In this document: in pieces, positions 20,354-32,024 of the stretch
Position numbering within the stretch: position 1 is the first letter of the stretch
Layout of the letters: each line of letters starts with the position of its first letter
NCBI GenBank assembly: GCA_032718475.1
Contig: JAUCBJ010007965.1
Span: 1 to 62,457, forward strand
From: Nemertoderma westbladi
Lineage: Eukaryota > Xenacoelomorpha > Nemertodermatida > Nemertodermatidae
DNA: 62,457 nucleotides
Direction of reading: 5' to 3'
Made by a program: the position numbers and the translations under genes
The notes under the pieces: model-generated
Told to the model about the DNA's origin: nothing
The model's input: only the letters and a program-made list of their open reading frames with translations
Database searches by the model: none

Positions 20354-21691
20354 TTAATTATCATCATCTTCTTCTTCGTCACCAAAGTCTCCATCTTCAT
20401 CGACTGTCGCATCCTGGTACTGCTGGTACTCACTGATCAGATCTTGCATGTTACTGGCAGCCTCGGTAAACTCCATCTCGTCCATACCTTCCCCGGTGTA
20501 CCAATGAAGGAAAGCCTTTCGGCGGAACATTGCTGTGAAATGCTCATTGACCCGTTTAAACAGCTCCTGGATGGAGGTAGTGTTGCCAATAAATGTTGAT
20601 GACATTCTAAGTCCTCGAGGAGCGATGTCGCAGACTGCTGTCTTTATATTGTTAGGGATCCACTCTACAAAGTAGCTACTGTTCTTATTTTGAATGTTGA
20701 GGATTTGATCATCAACCTCTTTCATTGACATTCTTCCACGGAATATCGCAGCTACTGTGAGATAACGTCCATGCCGCGGGTCGCAGGCTGCCATCATGTT
20801 CTTTGCGTCGAACATCTGTTGTGTTAATTCGGCGACACTGAGTGATCGGAAGTTTTGGGCGCTGCGACTCGTAAGAGGGGCCACACCCGGCATGAAGAAA
20901 TGCAACCGAGGGAATGGAACCATATTAACTGCGAGTTTACGGAGGTCCGCATTCAACTGTCCCGGGAAGCGAAGACATGTGGTGACCCCAGACATGGTTG
21001 TGGAGACGAGATGGTTTAGGTCACCGTAGGTTGGGGTCGTTAGTTTAAGAGTGCGGAAGCAGATGTCATAGAGTGCCTCATTATCTATGCAGTAGGTTTC
21101 ATCCGTGTTTTCTACTAGTTGATGGACCGATAGAGTTGCATTGTAAGGCTCGACCACGGTGTCTGATACCTTCGGGGATGGGACCACAGAGAAGGTGCAC
21201 ATTATCCTGTCGGGGAATTCCTCCCGTATCTTGCTGATTATTAGTGTGCCCATTCCGGATCCGGTTCCACCTCCTAGAGAATGGGTCAGTTGGAATCCCT
21301 GAAGACAATCGCAACCTTCTGATTCCTTCCGTATCACTTCTATAACTGTGTCAACCAACTCTGCTCCTTCTGTGTAATGGCCTTTTGCCCAGTTGTTTCC
21401 GGCGCCGCTCTGTCCGAAGACGAAGTTATCCGGACGGAATATGCTCCCAACTGGTCCTCCTTTTATGGCATCCATAGTTCCCGGCTCAAGGTCGACTAAC
21501 ACGGCCCTGGGAACGTACTTGCCACCCGAGGCCTCGGTGTAGTAAACATTGATTCGTTCCAACTGCAAGTCCGAGTCGCCATGGTAATTCCCTGCTGAAT
21601 CGATTCCATGCTCGTCGGAAATTACCTCCCAGAACTTCGCACCAATCTGGTTGCCACATTGACCCGCCTGGACGTGAACTATCTCTCGCAT
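20354..21691 (-). CDS. beta-tubulin, single-exon coding region
   Basis: 445 residues, the normal family length. Beta-tubulin binds GTP and pairs with alpha-tubulin in microtubules. Visible landmarks are the N-terminal MREI tetrapeptide (the signal used in co-translational tubulin mRNA autoregulation), the GTP-binding loop [10 protein letters not shown] at about 140-149, [20 protein letters not shown] near 92, [20 protein letters not shown], and an acidic C-terminal tail ([16 protein letters not shown]). The tail is unlike common vertebrate isotypes, as are a few core positions ([20 protein letters not shown]). The coding sequence has no introns or breaks. A good acceptor (TTTTATTTCCAG) lies about 28 bases upstream of the ATG, so a 5' UTR intron is possible. 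It is a functional-looking gene; the isotype is not assignable. Confidence 0.97.
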   Translation of the reverse strand: MREIVHVQAGQCGNQIGAKFWEVISDEHGIDSAGNYHGDSDLQLERINVYYTEASGGKYVPRAVLVDLEPGTMDAIKGGPVGSIFRPDNFVFGQSGAGNNWAKGHYTEGAELVDTVIEVIRKESEGCDCLQGFQLTHSLGGGTGSGMGTLIISKIREEFPDRIMCTFSVVPSPKVSDTVVEPYNATLSVHQLVENTDETYCIDNEALYDICFRTLKLTTPTYGDLNHLVSTTMSGVTTCLRFPGQLNADLRKLAVNMVPFPRLHFFMPGVAPLTSRSAQNFRSLSVAELTQQMFDAKNMMAACDPRHGRYLTVAAIFRGRMSMKEVDDQILNIQNKNSSYFVEWIPNNIKTAVCDIAPRGLRMSSTFIGNTTSIQELFKRVNEHFTAMFRRKAFLHWYTGEGMDEMEFTEAASNMQDLISEYQQYQDATVDEDGDFGDEEEDDDN

Positions 21692-21788
21692 TGTGGATAT
21701 TTGTTGATGTTATTTTATCTGGAAATAAAACTATTCCTCTTCTAATTGATTATTCAATTATTTTAAGTAAAACAGTTTAGAATTATAT

Positions 21789-22265
21789 ATAGTATAATAT
21801 AAACAAATGAGAAACCAGCCTCCTCTATCTAAAATGAAACCTACAACCTACCTACAGTACAAATAAACACTATAATAACTGAGTATAATATAAACAAATG
21901 AGAAACCAGCCTCCTCTATCTAAAATGAAACCTACAACCTACCTACAGTACAAATAAACACTATAATAACTGAGTATAATATAAACAAATGAGAAACCAG
22001 CCTCCTCTATCTAAAATGAAACCTACAACCTACCTACAGTACAAATAAACACTATAATAACTGAGTATAATATAAACAAATGAGAAACCAGCCTCCTCTA
22101 TCTAAAATGAAACCTACAACCTACCTACAAATAGACACTATAATAACTGCACGAATAAACTATCCTCTATATATTAGAAAATGCAGGACTTTTTATCCGC
22201 CGAAAGTGTTTAATTGTAGGTAGCTTTCATTTTTGATAGGAGGCTGCTTTCTCATTTCTTTATTA
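21789..22265. repeat. 91-bp tandem repeat with an inverted copy
   Basis: Four near-identical 91-bp units (for example starting at 21881 and 21972), followed after about 80 bp by one diverged inverted copy of part of the unit (about 22205-22265). It lies just upstream of beta-tubulin, in its promoter side. Confidence 0.8.
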
Positions 22266-22432
22266 TATTTATATTATATTTCACCAGTCAGGTTGTACTG
22301 TACCCATCTTATTCCGAATATATATAATATATGTATTCTATAACCATTGCTACAACCTAAATATATTTAATTTTTTCGAAACTAGAAGCAATATTTTACT
22401 TCAAAAGTTGAACGGGATGCTTGTTTTCTAGA

Positions 22433-24354
22433 CTACAGTAGTAGTTGAAAGGGATGCTTGTTTTCTAGACTACAGTACTAGTTGAAAGGGATGCTTGTTT
22501 TCTAGACTACAGTACTAGTTGAAAGGGATGCTTGTTTTCTAGACTACAGTACTAGTTGAACGGATGCTTGTTTTCTAGACTACATTACTAGTTGAACGGG
22601 ATGCTTGTTTTCTAGACTACAGTACTAGTTGAACGGGATGCTTGTTTTCTAGACTACAGTACTAGTTGAACGGGATGCTTGTTTTCTAGACTACAGTACT
22701 AGTTGAACGGATGCTTGTTTTCTAGACTACAGTACTAGTTGAACGGGATGCTTGTTTTCTAGACTACAGTACTAGTTGAACGGATGCTTGTTTTCTAGAC
22801 TACAGTACTAGTTGAACGGGATGCTTGTTTTCTAGAGTATAGTACTAGTTGAACGGGATGCTTGTTTTCTAGACTACAGTACTAGTTGAACGGGATGCTT
22901 GTTTTCTAGACTACAGTTCTAGTTGAACGGGATGCGTGTTTTCTAGACTACTGTACTAGTTGAACGGGATGCTTGTTTTCTAGACTACAGTACTTGTTGA
23001 ACGGGATGCTTGTTTTCTAGAGTACAGTACTAGTTGAACGGGGTGCTTGTTTTCTAGACTACAGTACTAGTTGAACGGGATGCTTGTTTTCTAGAGTACA
23101 GTACTAGTTGAACGGGATGCTTGTTTTCTAGACTACAGTTCTAGTTGAACGGGATGCGTGTTTTCTAGACTACTGTACTAGTTGAACGGGATGCTTGTTT
23201 TCTAGACTACAGTACTTGTTGAACGGGATGCTTGTTTTCTAGACTACAGTACTTGTTGAACGGGATGCTTGTTTTCTAGAGTACAGTACTTGTTGAACGG
23301 GATGCTTGTTTTCTAGAGTACAGTACTAGTTGAACGGGGTGCTTGTTTTCTAGACTACAGTACTTGTTGAACGGGATGCTTGTTTTCTAGAGTACAGTAC
23401 TAGTTGAACGGGATGCTTGTTTTCTAGACTACAGTTCTAGTTGAACGGGATGCGTGTTTTCTAGACTAATGTACTAGTTGAACGGGATGCTTGTTTTCTA
23501 GACTACTGTACTAGTTGAACGGGATGCTTGTTTTCTAGACTACAGTACTTGTTGAACGGGATGCTTGTTTTCTAGAGTACAGTACTAGTTGAACGGGGTG
23601 CTTGTTTTCTAGACTACAGTACTTGTTGAACGGGATGCTTGTTTTCTAGAGTACAGTACTAGTTGAACGGGATGCTTGTTTTCTAGACTACAGTTCTAGT
23701 TGAACGGGATGTGTGTTTTCTAGACTACTGTACTAGTTGAACGGGATGCTGGTTTTCTAGACTACTGTACTAGTTGAACGGGATGCTTGTTTTCTAGACT
23801 ACAGTACTTGTTGAACGGGATGCTTGTTTTCTAGAGTACAGTACTAGTTGAACGGGGTGCTTGTTTTCTAGACTACAGTACTTGTTGAACGGGATGCTTG
23901 TTTTCTAGAGTACAGTACTAGTTGAACGGGATGCTTGTTTTCTAGACTACAGTTCTAGTTGAACGGGATGCGTGTTTTCTAGACTACTGTACTAGTTGAA
24001 CGGGATGCTTGTTTTCTAGACTACAGTACTTGTTGAACGGGATGCTTGTTTTCTAGAGTACAGTACTAGTTGAACGGGGTGCTTGTTTTCTAGACTACAG
24101 TACTTGTTGAACGGGATGCTTGTTTTCTAGAGTACAGTACTAGTTGAACGGGATGCTTGTTTTCTAGACTACAGTACTTGTTGAACGGGATGCTTGTTTT
24201 CTAGAGTACAGTACTAGTTGAACGGGGTGCTTGTTTTCTAGACTACAGTTCTAGTTGAACGGAAAGCGTGTTTTCTAGATTACAGTTCTAGTTGAACGGG
24301 ATGTGGGTTTTCTAGACTAGAGTACTAGTTGAAAGGGATGCGGGTTTTCTAGAC
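22433..24354. repeat. minisatellite, 37-bp unit, about 52 copies
   Basis: The unit contains GTTGAACGGGATGCTTG, TTTTCTAGACT and ACAGTACTA. Unit variants (a GATGCGTG version, an AGAGTACAG version, an ACTTGTTG version) recur in a set order, giving a higher-order period of roughly 6-8 units in the middle of the array. Confidence 0.95.
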
Positions 24355-24447
24355 CAGTATATTAAATCATCCCACTTTTATTTTACTCCAATACTCATTT
24401 ATTATACTCAAATAAATTGTATTAATTAAATAGGCCTGTCACTACAG

Positions 24448-27400
24448 TACTGCTGCTACAACGTCACTATTGTACTACTGCTACAACGTCACTACAGTAC
24501 TACTGCTACAACGTCACTACAGTACTACTGCTACAACGTCACCACAGTACTACTGCTACAACGTCATTACAGTACTACTGCTACAACGTCACTACAGTAC
24601 TACTGCTACAACGTCACTACCGTACTACTGCTACAACGTCACTACCGTACTACTGCTACAACGTCACTACAGTGCTACTGCTACAACGTCACTACAGTAC
24701 TACTGCTACAACGTCACTACAGTACTACTGCTACAACGTCACTACAGTACTACTGCTACAACGTCACTGCAGTACTACTGCTACAACGTCACTACAGTAC
24801 TACTGCTACAACGTCACTACAGTACTACTGCTACAACGTCACTACAGTACTACTGCTACAACGTCACTACAGTACTACTGCTACAACGTCACTGCAGTAC
24901 TACTGCTACAACGTCACTACAGTACTACTGCTACAACGTCATTACAGTACTACTGATACAACGTCACTACAGTACTACTGCTACAACGTCACTACAGTAC
25001 TACTGCTACAACGTCACTACAGTACTACTGCTACAACGTCATTACAGTACTACTGCTACAACGTCACTGCAGTACTACTGCTACAAAGTCACTACAGTAC
25101 TACTGCTACAACGTCATTACAGTACTACTGATACAACGTCATTACAGTACTACTGCTACAACGTCATTACAGTACTACTGCTACAACGTCACTGCAGTAC
25201 TACTGCTACAACGTCACTACAGTACTACTGCTACAACGTCATTACAGTACTACTGCTACAACGTCACTACAGTACTACTGCTGCAACGTCATTACAGTAC
25301 TACTGATACAACGTCACTACAGTACTACTGCTACAACGTCACTACAGTACTACTGCTACAACGTCACTACAGTACTACTTCTACAGCGTCATTACAGTAC
25401 TACTGCTACAACGTCACTACAGTACTACTGCTACAACGTCACTACAGTACTACTGCTACAACGTCACTACAGTACTACTGCTACAACGTCACTACCGTAC
25501 TACTGCTACAACGTCACTACAGTACTAATGCTACAACGTCACTACAGTACTACTGCTACAACGTCACTACAGTACTACTGCTACAACGTCACTACAGTAC
25601 TACTGCTACAACGTCACTGCATTACTACTGCTACAACATCACTACAGTACTACTGCTACAACGTCACTACAGTACTACTGCTACAACGTCACTACAGTAC
25701 TGCTGCTACAACGTCACTTCCGTACTACTGCTACAACGTCACTACAGTACTACTGCTACAGCGTCACTACAATACTACTGCTACAACGTCACTACAGTAC
25801 TACTGCTACAACGTCACTACCGTACTACTGCTACAACGTCACTACAGTGCTACTGCTACAACGTCACTACAGTACTACTGCTACAACGTCACTACAGTAC
25901 TACTGCTACAACGTCACTACAGTACTACTGCTACAACGTCACTGCAGTACTACTGCTACAACGTCACTACAGTACTACTGCTACAACGTCACTACAGTAC
26001 TACTGCTACAACGTCACTACAGTACTACTGCTACAACGTCACTACAGTACTACTGCTACAACGTCACTACAGTACTACTGCTACAACGTCACTACAGTAC
26101 TACTGCTACAACGTCACTACAGTACTACTGCTACAACGTCACTACAGTACTCCTGCTACAACGTCACTACAGTACTACTGCTACAACGTCACTACAGTAC
26201 TACTGCTACAACGTCACTGCAGTACTACTGCTACAACGTCACTACCGTACTTCTGCTACAACGTCATTACAGTACTACTGCTACAACGTCATTACAGTAC
26301 TACTGCTACAACGTCACTACAGTACTACTGCTACAACGTCACTACAGTACTACTGCTACAACGTCACTGCAGTACTACTGCTACAACGTCACTACAGTAC
26401 TACTGCTACAACGTCACTACAGTACTACTGCTACAACGTCACTACCGTACTTCTGCTACAACGTCATTACAGTACTACTGCTACAACGTCATTACAGTAC
26501 TACTGCTACAACGTCACTACAGTACTACTGCTACAACGTCACTACAGTACTACTGCTACAACGTCACTACAGTACTACTGCTACAACGTCACTACAGTAC
26601 TACTGCTACAACGTCACTACAGTACTACTGCTACAACGTCACTACAGTACTACTGCTACAACGTCACTACAGTACTACTGCTACAACGTCACTACAGTAC
26701 TACTGCTACAACGTCACTACAGTACTACTGCTACAACGTCACTACAATACTACTGCTACAACGTCACTACAATACTACTGCTACAACGTCACTACAGTAC
26801 TACTGCTACAACGTCACTACAGTGCTACTGCTACAACGTAACTACAGTACTACTGCTACAACGTCACTACAGTACTACTGCTACAACGTCACTACAGTAC
26901 TACTGCTACAACGTCACTACAGTACTACTGCTACAACGTCACTGCAGTACTACTGCTACAACGTCACTACAGTACTACTGCTACAACGTCAATACCGTAC
27001 TACTGCTACAACGTCACTGCAGTACTACTGCTACAACGTCACTACAGTACTACTGCTACAACGTCATTACAGTACTACTGCTATAACGTCACTACAGTAC
27101 TACTGCTACAACGTCACTACAGTACTACTGCTACAACGTCACTACAGTACTACTGCTACAACGTCACTACAGTACTACTGCTACAACGTCACTACAGTAC
27201 TACTGCTACAACGTCACTACAGTACTACTGCTACAACGTCACCGCAGTACTACTGCTACAACGTCACTACAGTACTACTGCTACAACGTCACTACAGTAC
27301 TACTGCTACAACGTCATTACAGTACTACTGCTACAACGTCACTGCAGTACTACTGCTACAACGTCACTACAGTACTACTGCTACAACGTCAATATCGTAC

Positions 27401-27486
27401 TACTGCTACAACGTCACTACAGTACTACTGCTACAACGTCACTACAGTACTACTGCTACAACGTCACTACCGTACTGCTGCTACAA
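24448..27486. repeat. minisatellite, 25-bp unit, about 120 copies
   Basis: Three kilobases of a very regular 25-bp unit built from CTACAACGTC and ACTACAGTACTACTG. The unit has no stop in any plus frame, so it produces open frames of up to 645 codons with a 25-residue period. These are artefacts of the repeat. Confidence 0.97.
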
Positions 27487-27554
27487 ACAGACTGATAGAT
27501 TTCTTGGCTCATTCAATGTTCAAGAATCAAGGTATAAAGATTACAAACCCATAT

Positions 27555-27665
27555 TGCCTATTGTGTTTATTGCCTATTGTCTTTATTGCCTATTGTGTTT
27601 TTTCCTATTGTGTTTATTGCCTATTGTGTTTATTGCCTATTGTGTTTATTGCCTATTGTGTTTAT
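27555..27665. repeat. 16-bp tandem repeat, about 7 copies
   Basis: Repeats of TTGCCTATTGTGTTTA with few changes. Confidence 0.9.
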
Positions 27666-28227
27666 TCGGCCCTTTGCCTTCGGGGCAAATTGGCTTTAAT
27701 TGGTCATATTGGCTCCAGGTAGGGTTGAAAACCAGATTTCCAGTTAGGTTTAGGGTTGAAGACACTTTTTTTGTAGGGTTTTGAAAGGGTGCCCCTAACC
27801 AGGGCCATAGACAGACCTTCTAACATTTGGTGGTGAAGTGAGCCGTTTTTGGTGGAAAGCGAGTTAATTTGGTGCAAAAAGGTAATTGCAGTAGGTGTGC
27901 AGATAACTTGTTGCGGTTTTATTTTAGATTCTAAAAATATTATGTATTAAATGATGATAAATTATGTCATATAATTTCACACTTACAATGCTGTACATTG
28001 AATAGAACTTAATTGTAATAAAGTAATTTGTCAGACAAATTAAAGTGCACCCCCCAGTAAAAAGTAATTGCTACAAGTATACACTATTTATGTATGTTGG
28101 ATTAATTACTGTTCAAGTTTCCTGTTTCTTTATTGGTCTGACTAATTAATTCGATATTAAACAATATTTTAAACTTAAATACGGAAACTGTTACACAACA
28201 CTAACAACACTCTGTTTAATTAGAAAT
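27666..28227. other. upstream region of the secreted-protein gene
   Basis: AT-rich, no other gene seen. It must contain the promoter if the exon at 28228 is the first; no clear TATA box stands out. Confidence 0.4.
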
Positions 28228-28298
28228 ATGTTGTTACCAATCACACTCCTTGCTATTCTCTCTGTATGTATGGCAGCGCAGAGGCCTATAACTGATAC
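28228..28298 (+). CDS. exon 1 of a secreted Cys/Pro/Thr-rich protein (signal peptide)
   Basis: ATG with A at -3, then MLLPITLLAILSVCMAAQRP: a short polar start, a hydrophobic core and a likely cleavage site near Met-Ala-Ala. This is a typical secretory signal. The exon ends in phase 2 at AC before a strong donor GTGAGT (28299-28304). Later exons carry on the frame: exon 2 (Pro-rich), exon 3 (Cys-rich), exon 4 (Thr/Pro-rich) and exon 5 (Thr/Pro-rich). Exons 3-5 are 36, 51 and 24 bases, all multiples of three and all phase 1, and both of their joins create Cys codons. The product would be a small secreted or stalk-like protein; no family recognised. The 3' end of the gene is not found. Confidence 0.6.
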
Positions 28299-28510
28299 GT
28301 GAGTATGAGTGCATACATACTTATCTTACGAGCTTAGTTCAGTTATTCAATGAAGAAAGAAAAGAAACATAATATACTAACAGTGCGCGACAAAATATTT
28401 CTGATCAAAGTACAACTTTTCTTATAGCTAATATCGTAATGCTGAATGGTAAGATATGACATTGCCATCTAGCTAACACAAACATGCAATATGGGTGGGA
28501 TAGACTTTTG

Positions 28511-28695
28511 ATAAATCCTTTACCAATCTGATTTAAATAATTGAACGAAAGACTAACTCATAGATACAAAAACATTTACCAATGTGATTAAAATAATTGA
28601 ACGAAAGACTAACTCATAGATACAAAAACCTATACCAATGTGATTAAAATAATTGAACGAAAGACTAACTCGCATAGATACAAAAACCTTTACTC
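28511..28695. repeat. 56-60-bp tandem repeat, about 3 copies
   Basis: Units with ATAATTGAACGAAAGACTAA and AGATACAAAAAC, in intron 1 of the putative secreted-protein gene. The last copy is slightly longer. Confidence 0.85.
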
Positions 28696-29379
28696 GGATT
28701 TGAAACTTGGGTTTATTCAGCCATTCGATGAATGATTCTATCATAAAATGCTCGATGTTAATATTCTGCTCTTTGGTATAGTATGCCAGCCAATAGGTAT
28801 CCTTTGTGTAGCTGTGTACCGCCGTCAGTCGATCGTACAAATTGATATCCATTTATTTTCTACTTTTTATGTCCAAATCTTTCCTCCATCCCACGTAAAA
28901 TACTTGCATCGATCTCTCAGCTTCTGTTTCACAATCCAGATGTTGACCACATAGTAATTAGGCACCTAATGAGATAAACGATACAACAGTCAATTAAATA
29001 ATCTTTAATATTGATCCTATTTGGTATCCGTTATATGGTTATCAGATGAAAACCTTTTGGAAGCCTTTTGGCTGATCAATGAATTTTACAATTACTTACA
29101 GTACCGGTAGTAATAATTATAGCTCCTAATATTGTAAACCAGAGGGGCAATTAAATTGGATTTTATTTCCACAGAATGTCACATTGATTTGATTGTAAAG
29201 TTATAAGGTTAATGGAAAGTTAAATTGTTTGATTCTATGTGAACTAATCATTGTTAGAAATAAAAATAAATAAAGTTAAACACATTTTTAGTATTTCTGA
29301 TATCTAATGAGTGGCTATCTGTATCTCCAACAATGTTATTTGCAATAGTTTCAGCAATTTTCTTTGTAATCTCAATCAG
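28696..29379. other. intron 1, remaining part
   Basis: AT-rich, no further exon found between exons 1 and 2. Confidence 0.4.
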
Positions 29380-29480
29380 AAGCGTTGAATCAGAACTGCC
29401 TCCCCCTCTGCCAGTCCCCCTTCCCACGTTACCAGGGCCACCGCGGCCACCATTTGTTTTCCCCACATCACTACCCCCAG
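29380..29480 (+). CDS. exon 2, Pro-rich segment (tentative)
   Basis: The acceptor AATCTCAATCAG lies just before 29380 and the donor is GTTAGA at 29481. The 101 bases take the frame from phase 2 to phase 1, as needed to link exons 1 and 3, and read SVESELPPPLPVPLPTLPG and onward as a Pro-rich stretch. Caution: the minus strand over 29254-29466 also reads as a protein-like Gly-rich frame, so strand choice rests on the splice sites and phase. Confidence 0.45.
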
Positions 29481-29639
29481 GTTAGAAGATAACTTCATAC
29501 AATTTAACCACAGTTGGTAGGCCCACAGATATATCGGTATGTCAATGTTGGGAACCGGTAAACGTAATGTAATATAATATTTGAATATTAAAAGTAATAT
29601 AACTTCCGCGCCACTCAATATTGAATGACATTTTTCGTC

Positions 29640-30075
29640 GGGCGCATTAGATGTGGGATCCCCGTCACGGCAAAGACTCTGCTTGTGTTGGGGGGGGGGG
29701 GGGGGGGGGTGGGGGTGGGGAATGACCTTGGGTCATGGGGGGGCATTGGTTGATCCCAATCTGCCTGGCCAGGTCATATACCCCTGCAGCCAAGTATATG
29801 GGTCCTTAATCCAGGATCAAGGGCGTCCTTATCCCAGAACGAAGGGGGTCCTAGTTACAGGACCAGCTTTGCCCTAGTAAGAGGGTCTATGCAGCTACAG
29901 GTGGCACCCCTTTATGCTGCATGGAGGTGGCTAGTTTTCTAGATCACTGACCTTGATGAATTGACCTGACCTGGACCCGTAGGGGCGGGGTGTTACATCC
30001 TGGTCGGCAATGCGGCTTCCACAATGAGCACCGGGTCCTTCTTTCAAAAACAACGAGGGACTCTACCAGATGGTT
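29640..30075. other. GC-rich block with poly-G, unknown
   Basis: A GC-rich island inside AT-rich intron DNA, starting with a run of about 20 G near 29690. No domain or repeat family recognised. It could be a fragment of an old transposon. Confidence 0.4.
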
Positions 30076-30323
30076 CAAGGTCCCTAGATTATTTAATTAA
30101 CTTTAATTCAATTAATTGGAGTTGTTGAACGGTGCGTTTAATCTAATCATTTAAATCTACGATTTAGAAATATCATATTTTTTGAATTTTGAAATTTACA
30201 AAAGAATCTTTCGTGTACATTTTTGGTTGAATATTACAAACATTTTGTCAGTTATCATTATACATTATACTGGTTGTAGTTCACTGAATTATTATGCTTA
30301 ATCAATAATTGATATATTTGCAG

Positions 30324-30359
30324 GCAGTAACGATGGTGAATGCATGTGTCCATGCGAAT
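30324..30359 (+). CDS. exon 3, Cys-rich micro-exon
   Basis: 36 bases between acceptor ATATATTTGCAG and consensus donor GTAAGT (30360-30365). In phase 1 it reads [12 protein letters not shown] (the first Gly is completed by exon 2). Three Cys lie within five residues. Confidence 0.6.
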
Positions 30360-30393
30360 GTAAGTATTCATGTTTTACCATTGTTACATGTAA

Positions 30394-31037
<644 letters not shown>

Positions 31038-31459
31038 TACATACTATATTCTAGTACAGATTTGTCAGTAGAACACTACCTATGGTATCAAGAGAGCTCA
31101 GAGAAGTGGTAACAGCTAGGCTAGGGCTATACTGTATAGAGAGAGATAGAAGCAGTCATATAACTATGAAAGTAAAAGTATCATAAATTTCACGATAATT
31201 GCTTACACTGCGCCCGTACACCGTGTTGAGGGTATGAACTGTACAATAACACTACCATACTTACTAGATTTACTACTAAAATTATTACTAAAATTTACTA
31301 GATTTGGGCGAAACCTCAATCAACACACTTAAACAAACCATTAAACCTATTGAATTCGAGAACCGATTGATAATAAATTTTGGAAGGTTTTATTTCAATA
31401 TTAATTGATTAATAATTTCATATTTTGATAATTTTGGCTGAATATTTTGTTACTTTTAG
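31038..31459. other. intron 3, remaining part
   Basis: AT-rich, nothing recognised, ending in the pyrimidine-rich acceptor TGTTACTTTTAG. Confidence 0.4.
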
Positions 31460-31510
31460 GTCCAACCACTACAACAACGATACCAGAACCCACAACCACC
31501 AAAGGTGAAT
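31460..31510 (+). CDS. exon 4, Thr/Pro-rich micro-exon
   Basis: 51 bases between acceptor TGTTACTTTTAG and donor GTAAGT (31511-31516). Phase 1 at both ends. It reads PTTTTTIPEPTTTKGE, a mucin-like segment with many possible O-glycosylation sites. The split codon at its start (T with GT) gives Cys. Confidence 0.65.
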
Positions 31511-31973
31511 GTAAGTTATTCTACCAATGTAAAAAATCCACTTTGATTTGTTGTGTACAAATTACCTAAGTAATTTGTAGCGTTCGTTCATTATGTAGCG
31601 TTCGCAACAGTCCGTATTTGTACTGTAGGTAGGCCTACCAGTCTACCTACCAGTCTACCTACCAGTCTACTTACCAGTCTACCCACCAGTCTCATTTCTA
31701 TTAATACTGTATACTGCATTGCAGCCTTCCGATGTTGTGTTGTCTAATGTGTATGGCTGAAATGAAATGAGCATGAATTCTTGTCTTTGGTGGTGGGATA
31801 GTGTTTTGGTCCAAGTTTGAAAGTTTTGAGACATAAATTGTATTATATGTATTATATTTATTAAAACTACACCCCGCTTGGGGGTGTAGTTTAAAGAAAA
31901 TATATATTTGTTAAAACATATATAATATGTTAGTAATTATTTTGTAAAGTAAATAAAGCGCCACGTCAAGAAA
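31511..31973. other. intron 4, first part
   Basis: AT-rich with a short CTACCTACCAGT-type repeat at about 31630-31690. No further gene. Confidence 0.4.
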
Positions 31974-32024
31974 CCAGCATGCCCATTGCTACTCGTTTCT
32001 GCTTGTAGGCCGGCCGGCATACCG
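31974..32024. repeat. single unit of the 67-bp satellite
   Basis: The same sequence as the array at 34141-36920 (CATGCCCATTGCTACTCG, then CTTGTAGGCCGGCCGGCAT), on the other side of the LINE. The LINE therefore appears to sit inside the satellite near one end. Confidence 0.8.

Noticed and set aside
22433-24354. CRISPR-like array with 37-bp repeat
   Set aside because: Units are directly joined without variable spacers, and the genome is eukaryotic.
24470-27784. Open frames of 278, 437 and 645 codons
   Set aside because: They come from a 25-bp satellite that lacks stops on the plus strand in all frames; the protein period is exactly 25 residues.
29254-29466. Minus-strand Gly-rich frame overlapping exon 2
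   Set aside because: It reads like protein, but its upstream splice or start context is weak and the plus-strand exon fits the phases of its neighbours. Left open as an alternative.
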